Notes under the pieces: model-generated
Told to the model about the DNA's origin: nothing
Database searches by the model: none
Seen by the model: the letters and a program-made list of their open reading frames with translations, nothing else
Source: Flavimaribacter sediminis
GTDB taxonomy: Bacteria; Pseudomonadota; Alphaproteobacteria; Rhizobiales; Rhizobiaceae
NCBI RefSeq assembly: GCF_019492055.1
Contig: NZ_JAICBX010000005.1
Coordinates: 186,001 to 250,000 of the forward strand
Direction: 5' to 3'
Length of the DNA: 64,000 nt
Part shown: piece after piece, positions 1-8,351 of the stretch
How positions within the stretch are numbered: the first letter of the stretch is position 1
How the letters are laid out: every line of letters begins with the position of its first letter
Position numbers and translations under genes: made by a program

Positions 1-1246
1 GGCTCTGCGTGCAGATGCCTGCAGACAGGCCAAACGGCGTGTCGTTGGCGACGGCCAGCGCCTCATCGTAGTCCTTGACGCGGATGGTGCTTGCGACCGG
101 TCCGAATATTTCCTCGCGCGAAATCCGCATCTCGTTGGTGCATTCGGTGAACAACGCCGGCTGCAGGTAGAAGCCGGGCGTGGCCCTTTGCAATCGCGCT
201 CCGCCAAAGGCGAGTTTCGCGCCTTCGGATTGCCCGATCCCGATATAGGACACATCCTGGTCGAGCTGGCTCTGGTCGACGACCGGGCCGATATGCGTGC
301 CTTCCTTCATCGCGTCGTCGACGACAAGGCCTTCAAGCCGTTTTGTCAGCGCCGCCACGAAGGCGTCATGCACGCCTTCCGTGACGATCAGCCGCGAGGA
401 CGCCGTGCAACGTTGACCGGTCGAGAAAAACGCCCCGTTGACCGCGCATTCGACGGCCGTTGGAAGATCGGCGTCGTCGAGCACGACGAGCGGGTTCTTG
501 CCGCCCATTTCGAGCTGGAACTTGCGCATGTGCTCCACGCTCGCAGCCGCCACCCGCTTGCCGGTCGCGACCGAGCCGGTGAAGGTGATGGCGTTGACGT
601 CGGCGCTGTCGAGGATCGCCTGTCCGACCACCGAACCGCGCCCCATGACGAGATTGAGCACGCCATTCGGCAATCCTGCCCGATGCAGAATGTCGACGAT
701 CGCCCAGGAACAGCCCGGAACCAGATCCGCCGGCTTGAAGACGATCGTGTTGCCGTAACACAGCGCCGGCGCGATTTTCCAGGCGGGGATGGCGATCGGG
801 AAATTCCAGGGCGTGATCACGCCCACCACGCCAACGGCTTCGCGGGTCATCTCGACGCCGACGCCGGGACGGACGGACGGCACGGTTTCACCGGACAGAC
901 GCAGCGCCTCGCCGGCGAAGAAATCAAAGATCTGCGCCGCGCGGATCGTTTCGCCGATCCCCTCTGCGAGCGTCTTGCCTTCTTCGCGCGACAGAAGAGC
1001 GCCCAGTTCATCCTTGCGCGTCAGTATTTCGTCCGCAGCCTTCTTCAGGATGTCGTGACGCTGCAGCAGTCCAGACCGTGACCAGGCATGAGAGGCCGCT
1101 TTCGCGGCGGCGATCGCCTGCGCCGCCTGCCCTGCGTCGGCGCGCGCATATTCTCCAACGACATCGTCTGTGTTGGATGGATTTATGTTCGGCGCCTCGG
1201 AACCGCCGATCCATTCGCCGTCGATGAGATTTGCATGAATGGTCAT
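1..1246 (-). CDS. Aldehyde dehydrogenase, probable 2-ketoglutarate semialdehyde dehydrogenase (3' end outside window)
   Basis: The reverse strand encodes an NAD(P)-dependent aldehyde dehydrogenase beginning MTIHANLIDGEWIGG at 1246; the frame stays open to base 1, so the C-terminus is missing. Visible are the cofactor-loop segment ITPWNFPIAIP, the general-base region FQLEMGGKNP and the nucleophile region GQRCTASSR. The gene lies 23 bp downstream of the FAH-fold dehydratase-like gene on the same strand. That pairing is typical of the oxidative (Weimberg-type) pentose pathway, where 2-keto-3-deoxy-pentonate is dehydrated and the resulting 2-ketoglutarate semialdehyde is oxidised to 2-ketoglutarate. 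The substrate is inferred from this neighbour; succinate semialdehyde or another semialdehyde is possible. Confidence 0.85.
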   Translation of the reverse strand, partial: MTIHANLIDGEWIGGSEAPNINPSNTDDVVGEYARADAGQAAQAIAAAKAASHAWSRSGLLQRHDILKKAADEILTRKDELGALLSREEGKTLAEGIGETIRAAQIFDFFAGEALRLSGETVPSVRPGVGVEMTREAVGVVGVITPWNFPIAIPAWKIAPALCYGNTIVFKPADLVPGCSWAIVDILHRAGLPNGVLNLVMGRGSVVGQAILDSADVNAITFTGSVATGKRVAAASVEHMRKFQLEMGGKNPLVVLDDADLPTAVECAVNGAFFSTGQRCTASSRLIVTEGVHDAFVAALTKRLEGLVVDDAMKEGTHIGPVVDQSQLDQDVSYIGIGQSEGAKLAFGGARLQRATPGFYLQPALFTECTNEMRISREEIFGPVASTIRVKDYDEALAVANDTPFGLSAGICTQS

Positions 1247-1269
1247 GTCCGTCCTGTCCTTCTGTTGAG

Positions 1270-2418
1270 TTAGAGAAGATTGCGGCGTGCGAGATTTTGC
1301 ATGAGCGCCCGCGCGCCGAAGGTCCAGGGCGGACACTCGGTCGAGAGCTTCACGATATTGGTCAGGCTGCCGAGGCCGGAGGCGGAAATATCCACGATGT
1401 CGCCCAGCTTGTGGGTGAAGCCTTCGCCCTCGATGTCGCGATCCTGGGTCGGCGCGAAAAGCGTTCCAAGAAACAGCATGAAGCCGTCCGGATACTGGTG
1501 ATGAGCGCCGCAGGCCTGGCCGACGAGATCCAGAGGATCGCGGCTGATCTCCTTCATGGAGCTGGAGCCTTTCAGCACGAAACCGTCGTCGCCTTCCACC
1601 ATCAGATCCAGTTCGGCGTTGCGGACGTCGTCCATGTCGTAGGTTTCGTCGAAGAGACGGATGAAGGGCCCGATCGCACTGGACGCATTGTTGTCCTTGG
1701 CCTTGCCGAGCAGCAACGCTGATCGGCCCTCGACATCGCGCAGATTGACGTCATTGCCGAGCGTCGCGCCCTTTACCGCGCCCTTGCTGTCCACCGCCAA
1801 AACTATTTCCGGCTCCGGATTGTTCCAGGCCGAGACCGGATGCAGCCCGACCGCCGCCCCCCAACCGACGGAGGCCATGGGCTGGCACTTGGTGAAGACC
1901 TCGGCGTCCGGGCCGATGCCGACTTCCAGGTATTGCGACCAGACCCCTTCGTCGATCAACGCCTTCTTGACCTCGCGCGCCCGCTCCGATCCAGCCTCGA
2001 GATTTTTCAGGCTGTCTCCGATGATTTCCATGCAGCGACGCCGAATGGCGTCCGCCTTGGTCGGGTCGCCCGCCGCCCGCTCTTCGATCACGCGCTCTAT
2101 CATCGAACTGGCGAATGTCACGCCGCAGGCCTTGACGGCCTGAAGGTCGCAAGGGGCGAGCAGATGGACGGCGTCGGCTCCGGCGTGGAAGCTGCGCGCC
2201 GCGATTTCCTCGAGTGCGCCAATCGACTGGCCAGCCGTCGCATGGACATGCGCGACGGCGTCATCGCGTTCGAGGAGGTCGCGCATCGTCGCAACATCTT
2301 TCGACGTGATGTCGAACAGCTTGCCGTCGCGCAGCGTGACAATAGCAGGGCCTTGCGCATCCGGAAGCCAGACCCGTCCCACGAACACGCCGCGGTCTGG
2401 CATGGACAAGCTTCTCAT
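1270..2418 (-). CDS. FAH-fold dehydratase, XylX-like (2-keto-3-deoxy-pentonate dehydratase)
   Basis: A 382-residue protein of the fumarylacetoacetate hydrolase superfamily. The C-terminal half carries family landmarks: WSQYLEVGIGPDAEVF, HPVSAWNNPEPE, LGNDVNLRDVEGRSALLLGKA and HQYPDGFMLFLG. The length and these motifs match the group that includes Caulobacter XylX, which dehydrates 2-keto-3-deoxy-xylonate. The start at 2418 has a GGGGAG ribosome-binding site 7 nt upstream. It is the first gene of an operon with the aldehyde dehydrogenase that follows, which supports a sugar-acid role. Inverted repeats about 100 bp upstream are candidate operators. Whether the substrate is the xylonate or the arabinonate derivative cannot be read from sequence. 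Confidence 0.8.
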   Translation of the reverse strand: MRSLSMPDRGVFVGRVWLPDAQGPAIVTLRDGKLFDITSKDVATMRDLLERDDAVAHVHATAGQSIGALEEIAARSFHAGADAVHLLAPCDLQAVKACGVTFASSMIERVIEERAAGDPTKADAIRRRCMEIIGDSLKNLEAGSERAREVKKALIDEGVWSQYLEVGIGPDAEVFTKCQPMASVGWGAAVGLHPVSAWNNPEPEIVLAVDSKGAVKGATLGNDVNLRDVEGRSALLLGKAKDNNASSAIGPFIRLFDETYDMDDVRNAELDLMVEGDDGFVLKGSSSMKEISRDPLDLVGQACGAHHQYPDGFMLFLGTLFAPTQDRDIEGEGFTHKLGDIVDISASGLGSLTNIVKLSTECPPWTFGARALMQNLARRNLL

Positions 2419-2510
2419 CGTCGGTCTCCCCCTTGATCGCGGTTACACTGCGTTGCGCCGCTGGTTGTATCCTGGCGGTTATACCGCAAAAAGATGGAAT
2501 CGAAAGACGA

Positions 2511-2544
2511 GGTTTCCGAGAATCTCCGAAACCCCGGTTTCGGA
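2511..2544. promoter_or_regulatory. Nested inverted repeats, candidate operator
   Basis: Three 9-bp half-sites lie in alternating orientation: GGTTTCCGA (2511-2519), TCCGAAACC (2525-2533) and GGTTTCGGA (2536-2544). The second and third form a perfect inverted repeat with a CC spacer; the first and second form one with a single mismatch and a 5-bp spacer. The cluster starts about 90 bp upstream of the sugar-acid operon start. This is where a repressor would bind, but no regulator gene sits next to it in the window. A transcript hairpin is the alternative. Confidence 0.45.
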
Positions 2545-2713
2545 ATATCGAACGCCGATGCGCGGCGTGTCCGGACGCTGCTTTGAAAGAGGATGAATCC
2601 GGACTTGACGCTCACCGCATTCGCCGTTACATGCGGGCGATTGGCGGCCATCCCGAAATTTTTATCGCCGCCGATGACCGGGATGCTCGTGTAGCGTCGC
2701 CGGAAATACGGAT

Positions 2714-2790
2714 CGGAGTGTAGCGCAGCCTGGTAGCGCACCTCGTTCGGGACGAGGGGGTCGGAGGTTCGAATCCTCTCACTCCGACCA
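2714..2790 (+). tRNA. tRNA-Pro(CGG)
   Basis: A 77-nt cloverleaf with the CCA encoded. The acceptor stem CGGAGTG pairs with CACTCCG; the D-arm contains AGCCTGGTA; the anticodon stem CCTCG/CGAGG closes the loop TTCGGGA with anticodon CGG; the T-arm is GGAGG-TTCGAAT-CCTCT. The part from 2745 (last base of the 5' anticodon stem) through the CCA and one more base is repeated exactly at 21519-21565, marking this gene as the insertion site of the island that begins here. The tRNA remains complete because the island restored its 3' half. Confidence 0.97.
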
Positions 2791-2791
2791 T
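2745..2791 (+). repeat. attL, 47-bp direct repeat (3' half of tRNA-Pro)
   Basis: The sequence from the anticodon stem/loop junction through the CCA end plus one T is identical to 21519-21565. Identity stops abruptly on both sides (CACCTC before it here, AACCAT before the other copy). This is the pattern left by site-specific integration into a tRNA 3' half. Confidence 0.93.
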
Positions 2792-3522
2792 ATTTTTCAA
2801 TAACTTAGCTTCGACGCTAAAGTCTTACCCACCCCGATACCCACCTGATATAATGTCTTGCATCGTAAATTCTCAGGTCGTTAGACCGGGGTCGTGGCTC
2901 CGTCTATTTCCCTTGGTGGGAAGACGGAGGCAACGACTATTTAGTGCCAAGATTTCGAGTCCCGGAGATTGGAATAATTCTCTATATTTGCGATGGAATG
3001 TCATTAACTGGCATCTATTGATTTCAAAAAGCCTAGACCTGCCCCCGAACTATCGCGTCCTGCAACGATAGCTGACCACTCACTTACCAAGGGAGTCTGA
3101 AAAACGCAGTTTGCGAAAAACCAATCACTTAACCTGCGGACAATGACAGAAACTTCACGATATGTTCCGTTGTTTCTGTCAGGTTTCTGTCATGATGTCC
3201 AAATTTGGTTTGTAGAAAATTTCCTTTTTCGGGGGACCGCGGTTCGAATCCTCTCACCCCGGTACGTTTTGCAACCTAACTCTCAGGTCTGCCGACCATC
3301 GCAGATTAACGTACGGATCCTGAAACCGGACATTAACGACTTGTCGCAATCAGAGCATGATTTGATCCACGGAACGGCGAAAATGTGCCAAAAGTCATCC
3401 TACGGCGCTCCTATTATGCATGACGGCTCAGCGGACCTTTAAGACATTGGTTTCTAGGCCCAGTGTCGAGTTCGCGACAAGCTTCTTAACGAGAGACGAT
3501 CTGACGCGTTCGCAACAAGCTA
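2792..3522. other. Left end of island, no convincing gene
   Basis: No open frame here resembles a protein family. The stretch holds two TACCCACC motifs at 2826-2833 and 2838-2848, 35-57 bp inside attL, which match motifs at the right end of the island and are candidate integrase arm sites. It also holds a tRNA 3'-end-like remnant at 3231-3262. The short open frames, for example around 3143-3442, lack plausible start signals and family features. Confidence 0.6.
3231..3262 (+). repeat. tRNA T-arm/3'-end-like remnant inside island
   Basis: The segment GGTTCGAATCCTCTCAC at 3241-3257 is identical to the T-arm and acceptor 3' side of the tRNA-Pro at 2714-2790. Flanking bases (GGGGGACCGC before, CCCGG after) are similar but diverged. 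There is no D-arm or anticodon arm upstream, so this is not a tRNA gene. It looks like a decayed attachment site or the 3' end of another tRNA captured by an earlier integration event. Confidence 0.5.
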
Positions 3523-3858
3523 TCATTCATCTTCTCGATCATCGAGCTTCAGCATGGACTTGGCCAATTGGGTAAACAGAAGAACGAACACGCCGATCCC
3601 GATAAACATATAGATGATCGTGAAGAGTTTGCCCAAATCCGTAGCTGGAGACAGTTCCCCGAATCCAACGGTCGAAACTGTCGTCGCGCTAAAGTACAAA
3701 GCATCGACCCATGACCACCTTTCGATGCTGCGATAAAAAATTGTCCCGGATAACAGTATTAGAAATGCGAGCAGGAGGATTGATCGAAAGGTTGGGACAT
3801 GCCACGATCGACCAATCGCCCTGAGCAGACGGACTATGTTCAAGCCAAAGGCGAGCAT
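3523..3858 (-). CDS. Two-TM potassium channel (Ion_trans_2 family)
   Basis: A small membrane protein of about 111 residues. It has one hydrophobic helix (SILLLAFLILLSGTIFY), a pore helix, the K+ selectivity filter TVGFGELSP and a second helix (IYMFIGIGVFVLLFTQL). This is the minimal KcsA-like architecture, expected to form a tetrameric inner-membrane K+ channel. The chosen ATG at 3858 has an AGGGAG ribosome-binding site 7 nt upstream. The open frame extends to 3972, but that added N-terminus has no start signal or family character. There is no C-terminal regulatory (RCK) domain. It sits alone at the left end of the island. Confidence 0.75.
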   Translation of the reverse strand: MLAFGLNIVRLLRAIGRSWHVPTFRSILLLAFLILLSGTIFYRSIERWSWVDALYFSATTVSTVGFGELSPATDLGKLFTIIYMFIGIGVFVLLFTQLAKSMLKLDDREDE

Positions 3859-4504
3859 GGGCATTCTCCCTCGAAAACGAACGATCTCCAATTGACACGA
3901 TATCTGGAATGGTTGCCAGATAGCATAATGCCGAGTGCTGCAATTACCCATTGCGGTTTGACCCGCAACCACTACCCCTTCCTTTGCGAAGGAAGTCCAG
4001 TGGAAAGCCAGCGCAGAGCGAAAGTTTTATTCGTCAACTGCCAATTCGATCCGAAACGACTGCAACGACAATCGACGCTGGTTTCCAGAACAACACCGCA
4101 ATCATAAATATACTCGACGCTCTCCACAAGGAAGGCATCGCATACGACGTCAGACACACTACCCAGCGAAGCTCTCGCGCACGCCCGACAAGGGGTTGTC
4201 ACCCCCCGTTTGAGCCAGTAGCATCAACCCAACCAAGGGTTACTTGGAGAAAATTGAAAGTCGGAGGCCGGATCGCCAGGCTCCAACCGGATGACCTGGT
4301 CATACAACAAGGGCAAACGGAAAGAATGGCCTGCCGGACGCAGGTCTTCGAAACAGTCCGCCGGGCCTGCCGTTCCCTGTGGTCAGTCTATGTACTTTTT
4401 CATCCCGCATTCCCCAGATGGAAGCCGCTTTGGAGCGGCGGCGGCCTTTCCTTCCTGTCAGCCATCTCGTCCCCGTTGCACATCCTTGTCCTCTTATCTT
4501 CACT
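3859..4504. other. Non-coding or decayed stretch between channel gene and repeat A
   Basis: No reading frame on either strand shows recognisable family features. The long frame at 3951-4595 is compositionally unlike a protein, with scattered Arg/Ser/Pro and no hydrophobic or catalytic pattern. It probably holds the channel promoter near 3860-3950 and remnants of insertion sequences. Confidence 0.45.
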
Positions 4505-4640
4505 CCGACAGGATGCTTTTCACCTTTTTTGGAGGGGGCACCGAAATCGGATGATTTTCACCTCAGTTGTTGTTCAAAGCGGTTCCTTTTACTGACACTG
4601 TAGGCCTAAACGGATGTGCACCAATCGTGCCGGGGCTGCA
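4505..4640 (+). repeat. Dispersed repeat copy A (IS21-like terminal repeats)
   Basis: Contains two spaced copies of a GGATGNTTTTCACC motif, then a conserved flank reading GTTCAAAGCGG...TGACACTGTAGGCCTA...GCACCAATCGTGCCGGG. The same arrangement recurs at 12955-13155 and 14870-15050, all in the same orientation. Closely spaced copies of such a motif are typical of the multiple terminal repeats of IS21-family elements, so these are probably ends left by IS-mediated rearrangement. The family assignment is inference. This copy ends 60 bp before the start of the amidohydrolase gene and may supply its promoter. Confidence 0.55.
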
Positions 4641-4701
4641 GCCTAACCGTCGGCGGTCCAACCCGATGAGCGGACGGCCAACCAAAAAAAGGAGCCATGA
4701 G

Positions 4702-6309
4702 ATGAGAAAGTCATTTATGAGCAAAGTGCTGACGATGCTAATGGCTCTAGCGCTGATCGGAGCGGTTGAAGCCCACGCCCAGGACTATGACGTTGTGCTG
4801 AAGGGTGGGCGGGTCATGGACCCGGAGACCTCGCTCGATGCGGTCATGAATGTGGGCATAAAGGACGGCAAGATCACCGCGGTGACCAAGGACGAACTCT
4901 CTGGCACGGAAATCATCGATGTGAATGGGCTTGTGGTTTCGCCGGGCTTCATCGACACCCACCAGCACAGCCTCGACATTGCCGATGGCCGACTTGCGGC
5001 GCAGGACGGCACCACCACCCACATGGAGTTGGAGTTCGGCCGCAGTCCCGTGGCCGAGGCCTACGAGATCATTGAAAAGCGCGGCGGCCACCCTATAAAC
5101 TATGGCTATGCCGCCAGCTGGCCCATGCGGCGGGCCGAGGTCATGGGGGGCTACGATGGCGAGGCGACCTTCGAAGGCCTGGAGGAGGCTTTCTTCGCCG
5201 GGGGAGGGTGGGGCTCGACGGTCTCAGATCCTTTGCAGGAAAGTCAGATCCTGGCGCTGATCCAGAAGGATCTTGACGATGGGGCCCTCGCGGTCGGCTT
5301 CCCTCCCGCCTACGGCAGCGGTGCCGGCGTGAAGGAGTCGATCAAACTGTGGAAGATGGCGGCGGCCAACAACGTCCCGGTTTCGGTTCATGTGCGCTAT
5401 CAGTCCATGCTTGATCCGAACAGCTCGGTTGAAGCCATGAACGAGATGCTGGGCATGGCCGCCGCATCGGGCGCCCACGCCATTCTCTGCCACATCCAAC
5501 TGCTCGGCCTCAGCGATCCCTACATGATGCTCGACGTCATCGACGCCGGTCGCAAGGCAGGACTCAAGCTCACCACCGAGGTCTATCCCTTCGGCGTCAC
5601 CGCTCCTCCGATAATGGCCGACTACCTGCAATGGGAAAACTCCGATGAGCGCATCGGCTTCGAGTGGGACGAGATCCGCACCGAGAAGACGCCCCACTAC
5701 ACTTTCAAGGACAAGGCCGACTTCCAGAAGTACCAGAAGGAAAATCCCACTGAGTTCGTGCAAATGGAGTACATCGACGAGAGCACGGACGAGGGCCTGG
5801 CCGCGATGCGCGCCGCGGTGACCTTCCCCGGGACCATCCCGGCCGCCGACGGAACGCCCGTCGCGTGGGAGGGTAAACCCGAGGGCGCGGACAAACTGGG
5901 CCTGGGGTCCGGGGTTGATGTCTGGCCTTTGCCAGAGGATGCCAGCGGCCAGCCGCGAACCACCAGCACCCACGCGATAATCCTGGGGAAATGGGTGCGA
6001 GAGCAGGGTGCGCTGACCCTGATGCAGGCGATCGCCAACTCCACCATTGTTCCCGCCAAGGCGCTGGGCTCACACATCCCCCAGTTCAACACCAAGGGAC
6101 GCCTGCAGGTCGGCATGGACGCGGACATTACGGTGTTCGACCCCAAGTCCGTAAAGGCCAACGCCACCTGGGACGATGTAGCAGCGCTCAACGACGGCTT
6201 CCATCACACACTCGTCAACGGCGTCTTCATCTTGAAGGACGGTGAGATCGTTACCGATGTCCTGCCGGGACAGCCGATCCGGCGAACGCCAAAGGGGCAC
6301 AAGGAATAG
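4702..6309 (+). CDS. Secreted amidohydrolase (D-aminoacylase/dihydroorotase-like)
   Basis: A 535-residue protein with a Sec signal peptide (MRKSFMSK-hydrophobic-AHAQ, cleavage near residue 27). The amidohydrolase superfamily beta-sandwich/TIM barrel follows: GLVVSPGFIDTHQHS holds the H-x-H metal pair, HVRY and ILCHIQ supply later metal histidines, and the C-terminal GRLQVGMDADITVFDP closes the sandwich domain. Such enzymes hydrolyse N-acyl-amino acids or cyclic amides with Zn, here in the periplasm. The start at 4702 has AAGGAG 7 nt upstream. It is followed at once by a broken amidohydrolase and a metal-transporter gene, which suggests an operon. The substrate is unknown. Confidence 0.8.
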   Translation: MRKSFMSKVLTMLMALALIGAVEAHAQDYDVVLKGGRVMDPETSLDAVMNVGIKDGKITAVTKDELSGTEIIDVNGLVVSPGFIDTHQHSLDIADGRLAAQDGTTTHMELEFGRSPVAEAYEIIEKRGGHPINYGYAASWPMRRAEVMGGYDGEATFEGLEEAFFAGGGWGSTVSDPLQESQILALIQKDLDDGALAVGFPPAYGSGAGVKESIKLWKMAAANNVPVSVHVRYQSMLDPNSSVEAMNEMLGMAAASGAHAILCHIQLLGLSDPYMMLDVIDAGRKAGLKLTTEVYPFGVTAPPIMADYLQWENSDERIGFEWDEIRTEKTPHYTFKDKADFQKYQKENPTEFVQMEYIDESTDEGLAAMRAAVTFPGTIPAADGTPVAWEGKPEGADKLGLGSGVDVWPLPEDASGQPRTTSTHAIILGKWVREQGALTLMQAIANSTIVPAKALGSHIPQFNTKGRLQVGMDADITVFDPKSVKANATWDDVAALNDGFHHTLVNGVFILKDGEIVTDVLPGQPIRRTPKGHKE

Positions 6310-6316
6310 AACGCAA

Positions 6317-6753
6317 ATGCCAGATACGAACTCAAAGAACCCGATGTTCGAGGAATCGATCCAGCAGGAAAAGCTTAAGGCCGTGCGGGAGGAGGCGCGC
6401 CGCACGTAATGCGCTGTGCAAAGCAGTACGGCGTCAATATCCTCTGGGGCACGGACGTGTTCTTTGGCGTCGACGCGTTCCAGAACTTCCTGCAGGAATT
6501 CGCCTATCGCGACGATTTCTTCATGCCGATCGAACAGATGCAGCAGGTGACCGGAAACAACGGCGAAATCCTTGGGCTCTCCGGCTGGAAGAACCCCTAT
6601 CTGCATGGCGTTCTCGGCGTGATAAAGGAAGGCGCCTATGCCGACATCCTGCTGATCGACGGCGACCCGGCGCAGGACATCCCCCTGCTGATGGATTACG
6701 ACAACATCGACCTGATCATGAAAGACGGCGTGATCTACAAGGACGAACTGTGA
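6317..6753 (+). pseudogene. C-terminal remnant of a second amidohydrolase, frameshifted
   Basis: Bases 6317-6408 encode KNPMFEESIQQEKLKAVREEARRT in one frame, ending in TAA. From 6409 the next frame continues MRCAKQYGVNILWGTDVFFG to the stop at 6753. The join falls where an imidazolonepropionase-like amidohydrolase runs from a helix into its GTD metal-Asp strand, so a frameshift around 6405-6410 splits one coding sequence. The C-terminal LHGVLGVIKEGAYADILLIDGDP is the family's closing motif. The N-terminal two-thirds, including the H-x-H metal site, is absent. The stop overlaps the ATG of the next gene (TGATG), so translational coupling may survive. Confidence 0.75.
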
Positions 6754-8351
6754 TGGCTGCGCCGTCGTCGATATCCAGCTTGCGCGTGGTGGCGCTTCTG
6801 GCAGCGCCGCTCCTTTGGGCGATGCTCGCCGTGACTGTGTCGGCGGCGCAGTTGGCCACCTGGGCGTCTTTGGCGCCCTCTGTGGAGCCTTATGACGACC
6901 CCTTCGCCGAGATGCCCTTCGAGCAGATCGACACCCTGCGCATCATCGCCCGCGCCGACATGGCGGCCGCCGCCGGTCAGCTCGACGAGGCAATGGTCGA
7001 GGCGGCGAAACAGGCACGGCGCCGGGCCAAGGAGGCGGGCCTCAACGTCGAGGCCCTCTTCGCGCAACGCGCGCTCATCATCCAGCGGCGGGAGAAGGCG
7101 GCCCTTGGCGTCACCACCACGCACCTGGACAAGACAGTCGTGATGGACGGATACGCCCTGCCGCTGCGGGCGGAAGAGGGGCGCGTCGTCGAATTCCTGC
7201 TGGTGCCGTGGGTGGGCGCCTGCGTTCATACGCCGCCGCCACCGGCGAACCAGATCGTTCATATTGACTACCCGCAAGGGTTCGAGGCGGTTAGCCTGTT
7301 CACGCCGATCCGTCTGGAGGGCCGCCTGACGCATCGGCCCGCTGAATACGACCTGTTTCTTGTCGACGGCACCCGGCGCGTCGCCACCTCCTACGCGATG
7401 GAGCAGGCAGCGATCGGCGGCACGCCCGGCGAGGTGGTGGCCGCTGCTTCTGCGTCCGCCGATCTGTCCTGGTTCGCGGCCACGCAGGCGTGGATCACCG
7501 ACATCTTCACCACGGCGATGAGGAACCTGGAGCAGGGTCGGTCCGCCGGTACCATTGGCCTCGCGCTGCTGATCGCCTTCGCCTACGGCGCGATCCACAC
7601 GCTCGGCCCGGGCCACGGCAAGGCCGTCGTCATCTCCTACTTTGCGGGCGCTGGCGGCAGCCTGCGCCGCGGTCTCGTGATGGGCACGCGGATCGCCGCG
7701 ATGCATGTGCTGTCGGCGGTGGTTGTCGTCTTCCTGCTTGATTTTGCAGTACGCCAGGCGACTGGCGCGGCGCCGTCGGACTATCGGCTGATCCGGCTCG
7801 GCAGCTACGCGCTGATCGTCGCCATTGGCGCGGTGATGCTCTGGCGCGCGCTCGCCGCCGTCCGGGCACAGCGCGCGGCCGAGGACCACGCTCACCACCA
7901 CCACCTCCATCATCACGACGCCCATGCTGGCTGCACTGCCTGCGCCGCTGCAAATGCCGGTTCGAAAGTCGGTGGGTGGATCGCTGCCGCTGTTGGCGTG
8001 GTGCCCTGTACCGGCGCGCTGATCGTCATGCTCTTCGGCCTGGCCAACGATCTGGTTGTTCCGGCGGTGATGATGGTGGTCGCGATCTCGGCGGGGATGG
8101 CGCTCGCCATGTCCGCCATCGGGGTCGCGGCGATCCTCGGGCGCAACTGGACCGAGGCTCGCGTTGCCGTGACCCCTGAACGGCGGATCCGCTTCGAGGC
8201 GGGCGCACGCATCGCCGGGGCCGCCTGCGTGCTTGTTATCGGAGCCACGCTCTTCGTCGTGACCTTCGTGCAGACGCCAGCTGCGGAAAGTAGGCTGCAA
8301 GCGGCAGTCGCCCCGCCGCTCCGGACGGCGGCGCAGGAGGGGACGCCATGA
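6753..8351 (+). CDS. DUF3299-NicO fusion: putative divalent-metal (Ni/Co/Zn) transporter
   Basis: A 532-residue two-part protein. The N-terminal part has a hydrophobic export or anchor segment (residues ~10-32) and a DUF3299-type domain containing VVMDGYALPL and FLLVPWVGACVHTPPPPANQIV. The C-terminal half is a NicO/RcnA-type transporter: six or so membrane segments, the family signature GAIHTLGPGHGKAVVISYF, a cytoplasmic His-rich loop (HAHHHHLHHHDAH) and GVVPCTGALIVMLF near the second repeat. NicO proteins move Ni2+, Co2+ or Zn2+ across the inner membrane. The ATG overlaps the stop of the amidohydrolase remnant, placing it in the amidohydrolase operon. Direction of transport and the role of the fused domain are unknown. 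Confidence 0.78.
   Translation: MAAPSSISSLRVVALLAAPLLWAMLAVTVSAAQLATWASLAPSVEPYDDPFAEMPFEQIDTLRIIARADMAAAAGQLDEAMVEAAKQARRRAKEAGLNVEALFAQRALIIQRREKAALGVTTTHLDKTVVMDGYALPLRAEEGRVVEFLLVPWVGACVHTPPPPANQIVHIDYPQGFEAVSLFTPIRLEGRLTHRPAEYDLFLVDGTRRVATSYAMEQAAIGGTPGEVVAAASASADLSWFAATQAWITDIFTTAMRNLEQGRSAGTIGLALLIAFAYGAIHTLGPGHGKAVVISYFAGAGGSLRRGLVMGTRIAAMHVLSAVVVVFLLDFAVRQATGAAPSDYRLIRLGSYALIVAIGAVMLWRALAAVRAQRAAEDHAHHHHLHHHDAHAGCTACAAANAGSKVGGWIAAAVGVVPCTGALIVMLFGLANDLVVPAVMMVVAISAGMALAMSAIGVAAILGRNWTEARVAVTPERRIRFEAGARIAGAACVLVIGATLFVVTFVQTPAAESRLQAAVAPPLRTAAQEGTP

Noticed and set aside
3231-3262. Second tRNA gene
   Set aside because: Only the T-arm and part of the acceptor 3' strand are present; no D-arm, anticodon arm or pairing 5' acceptor strand lies upstream.
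3951-4595. 214-codon open frame on the + strand
   Set aside because: It overlaps the repeat copy A and non-coding debris, has no family motif or start signal, and its composition is unlike a real protein.
5224-5973. Antisense open frame within the amidohydrolase gene
   Set aside because: It lies entirely inside a clearly coding sequence on the other strand and shows no protein family character; a GC-rich shadow frame.
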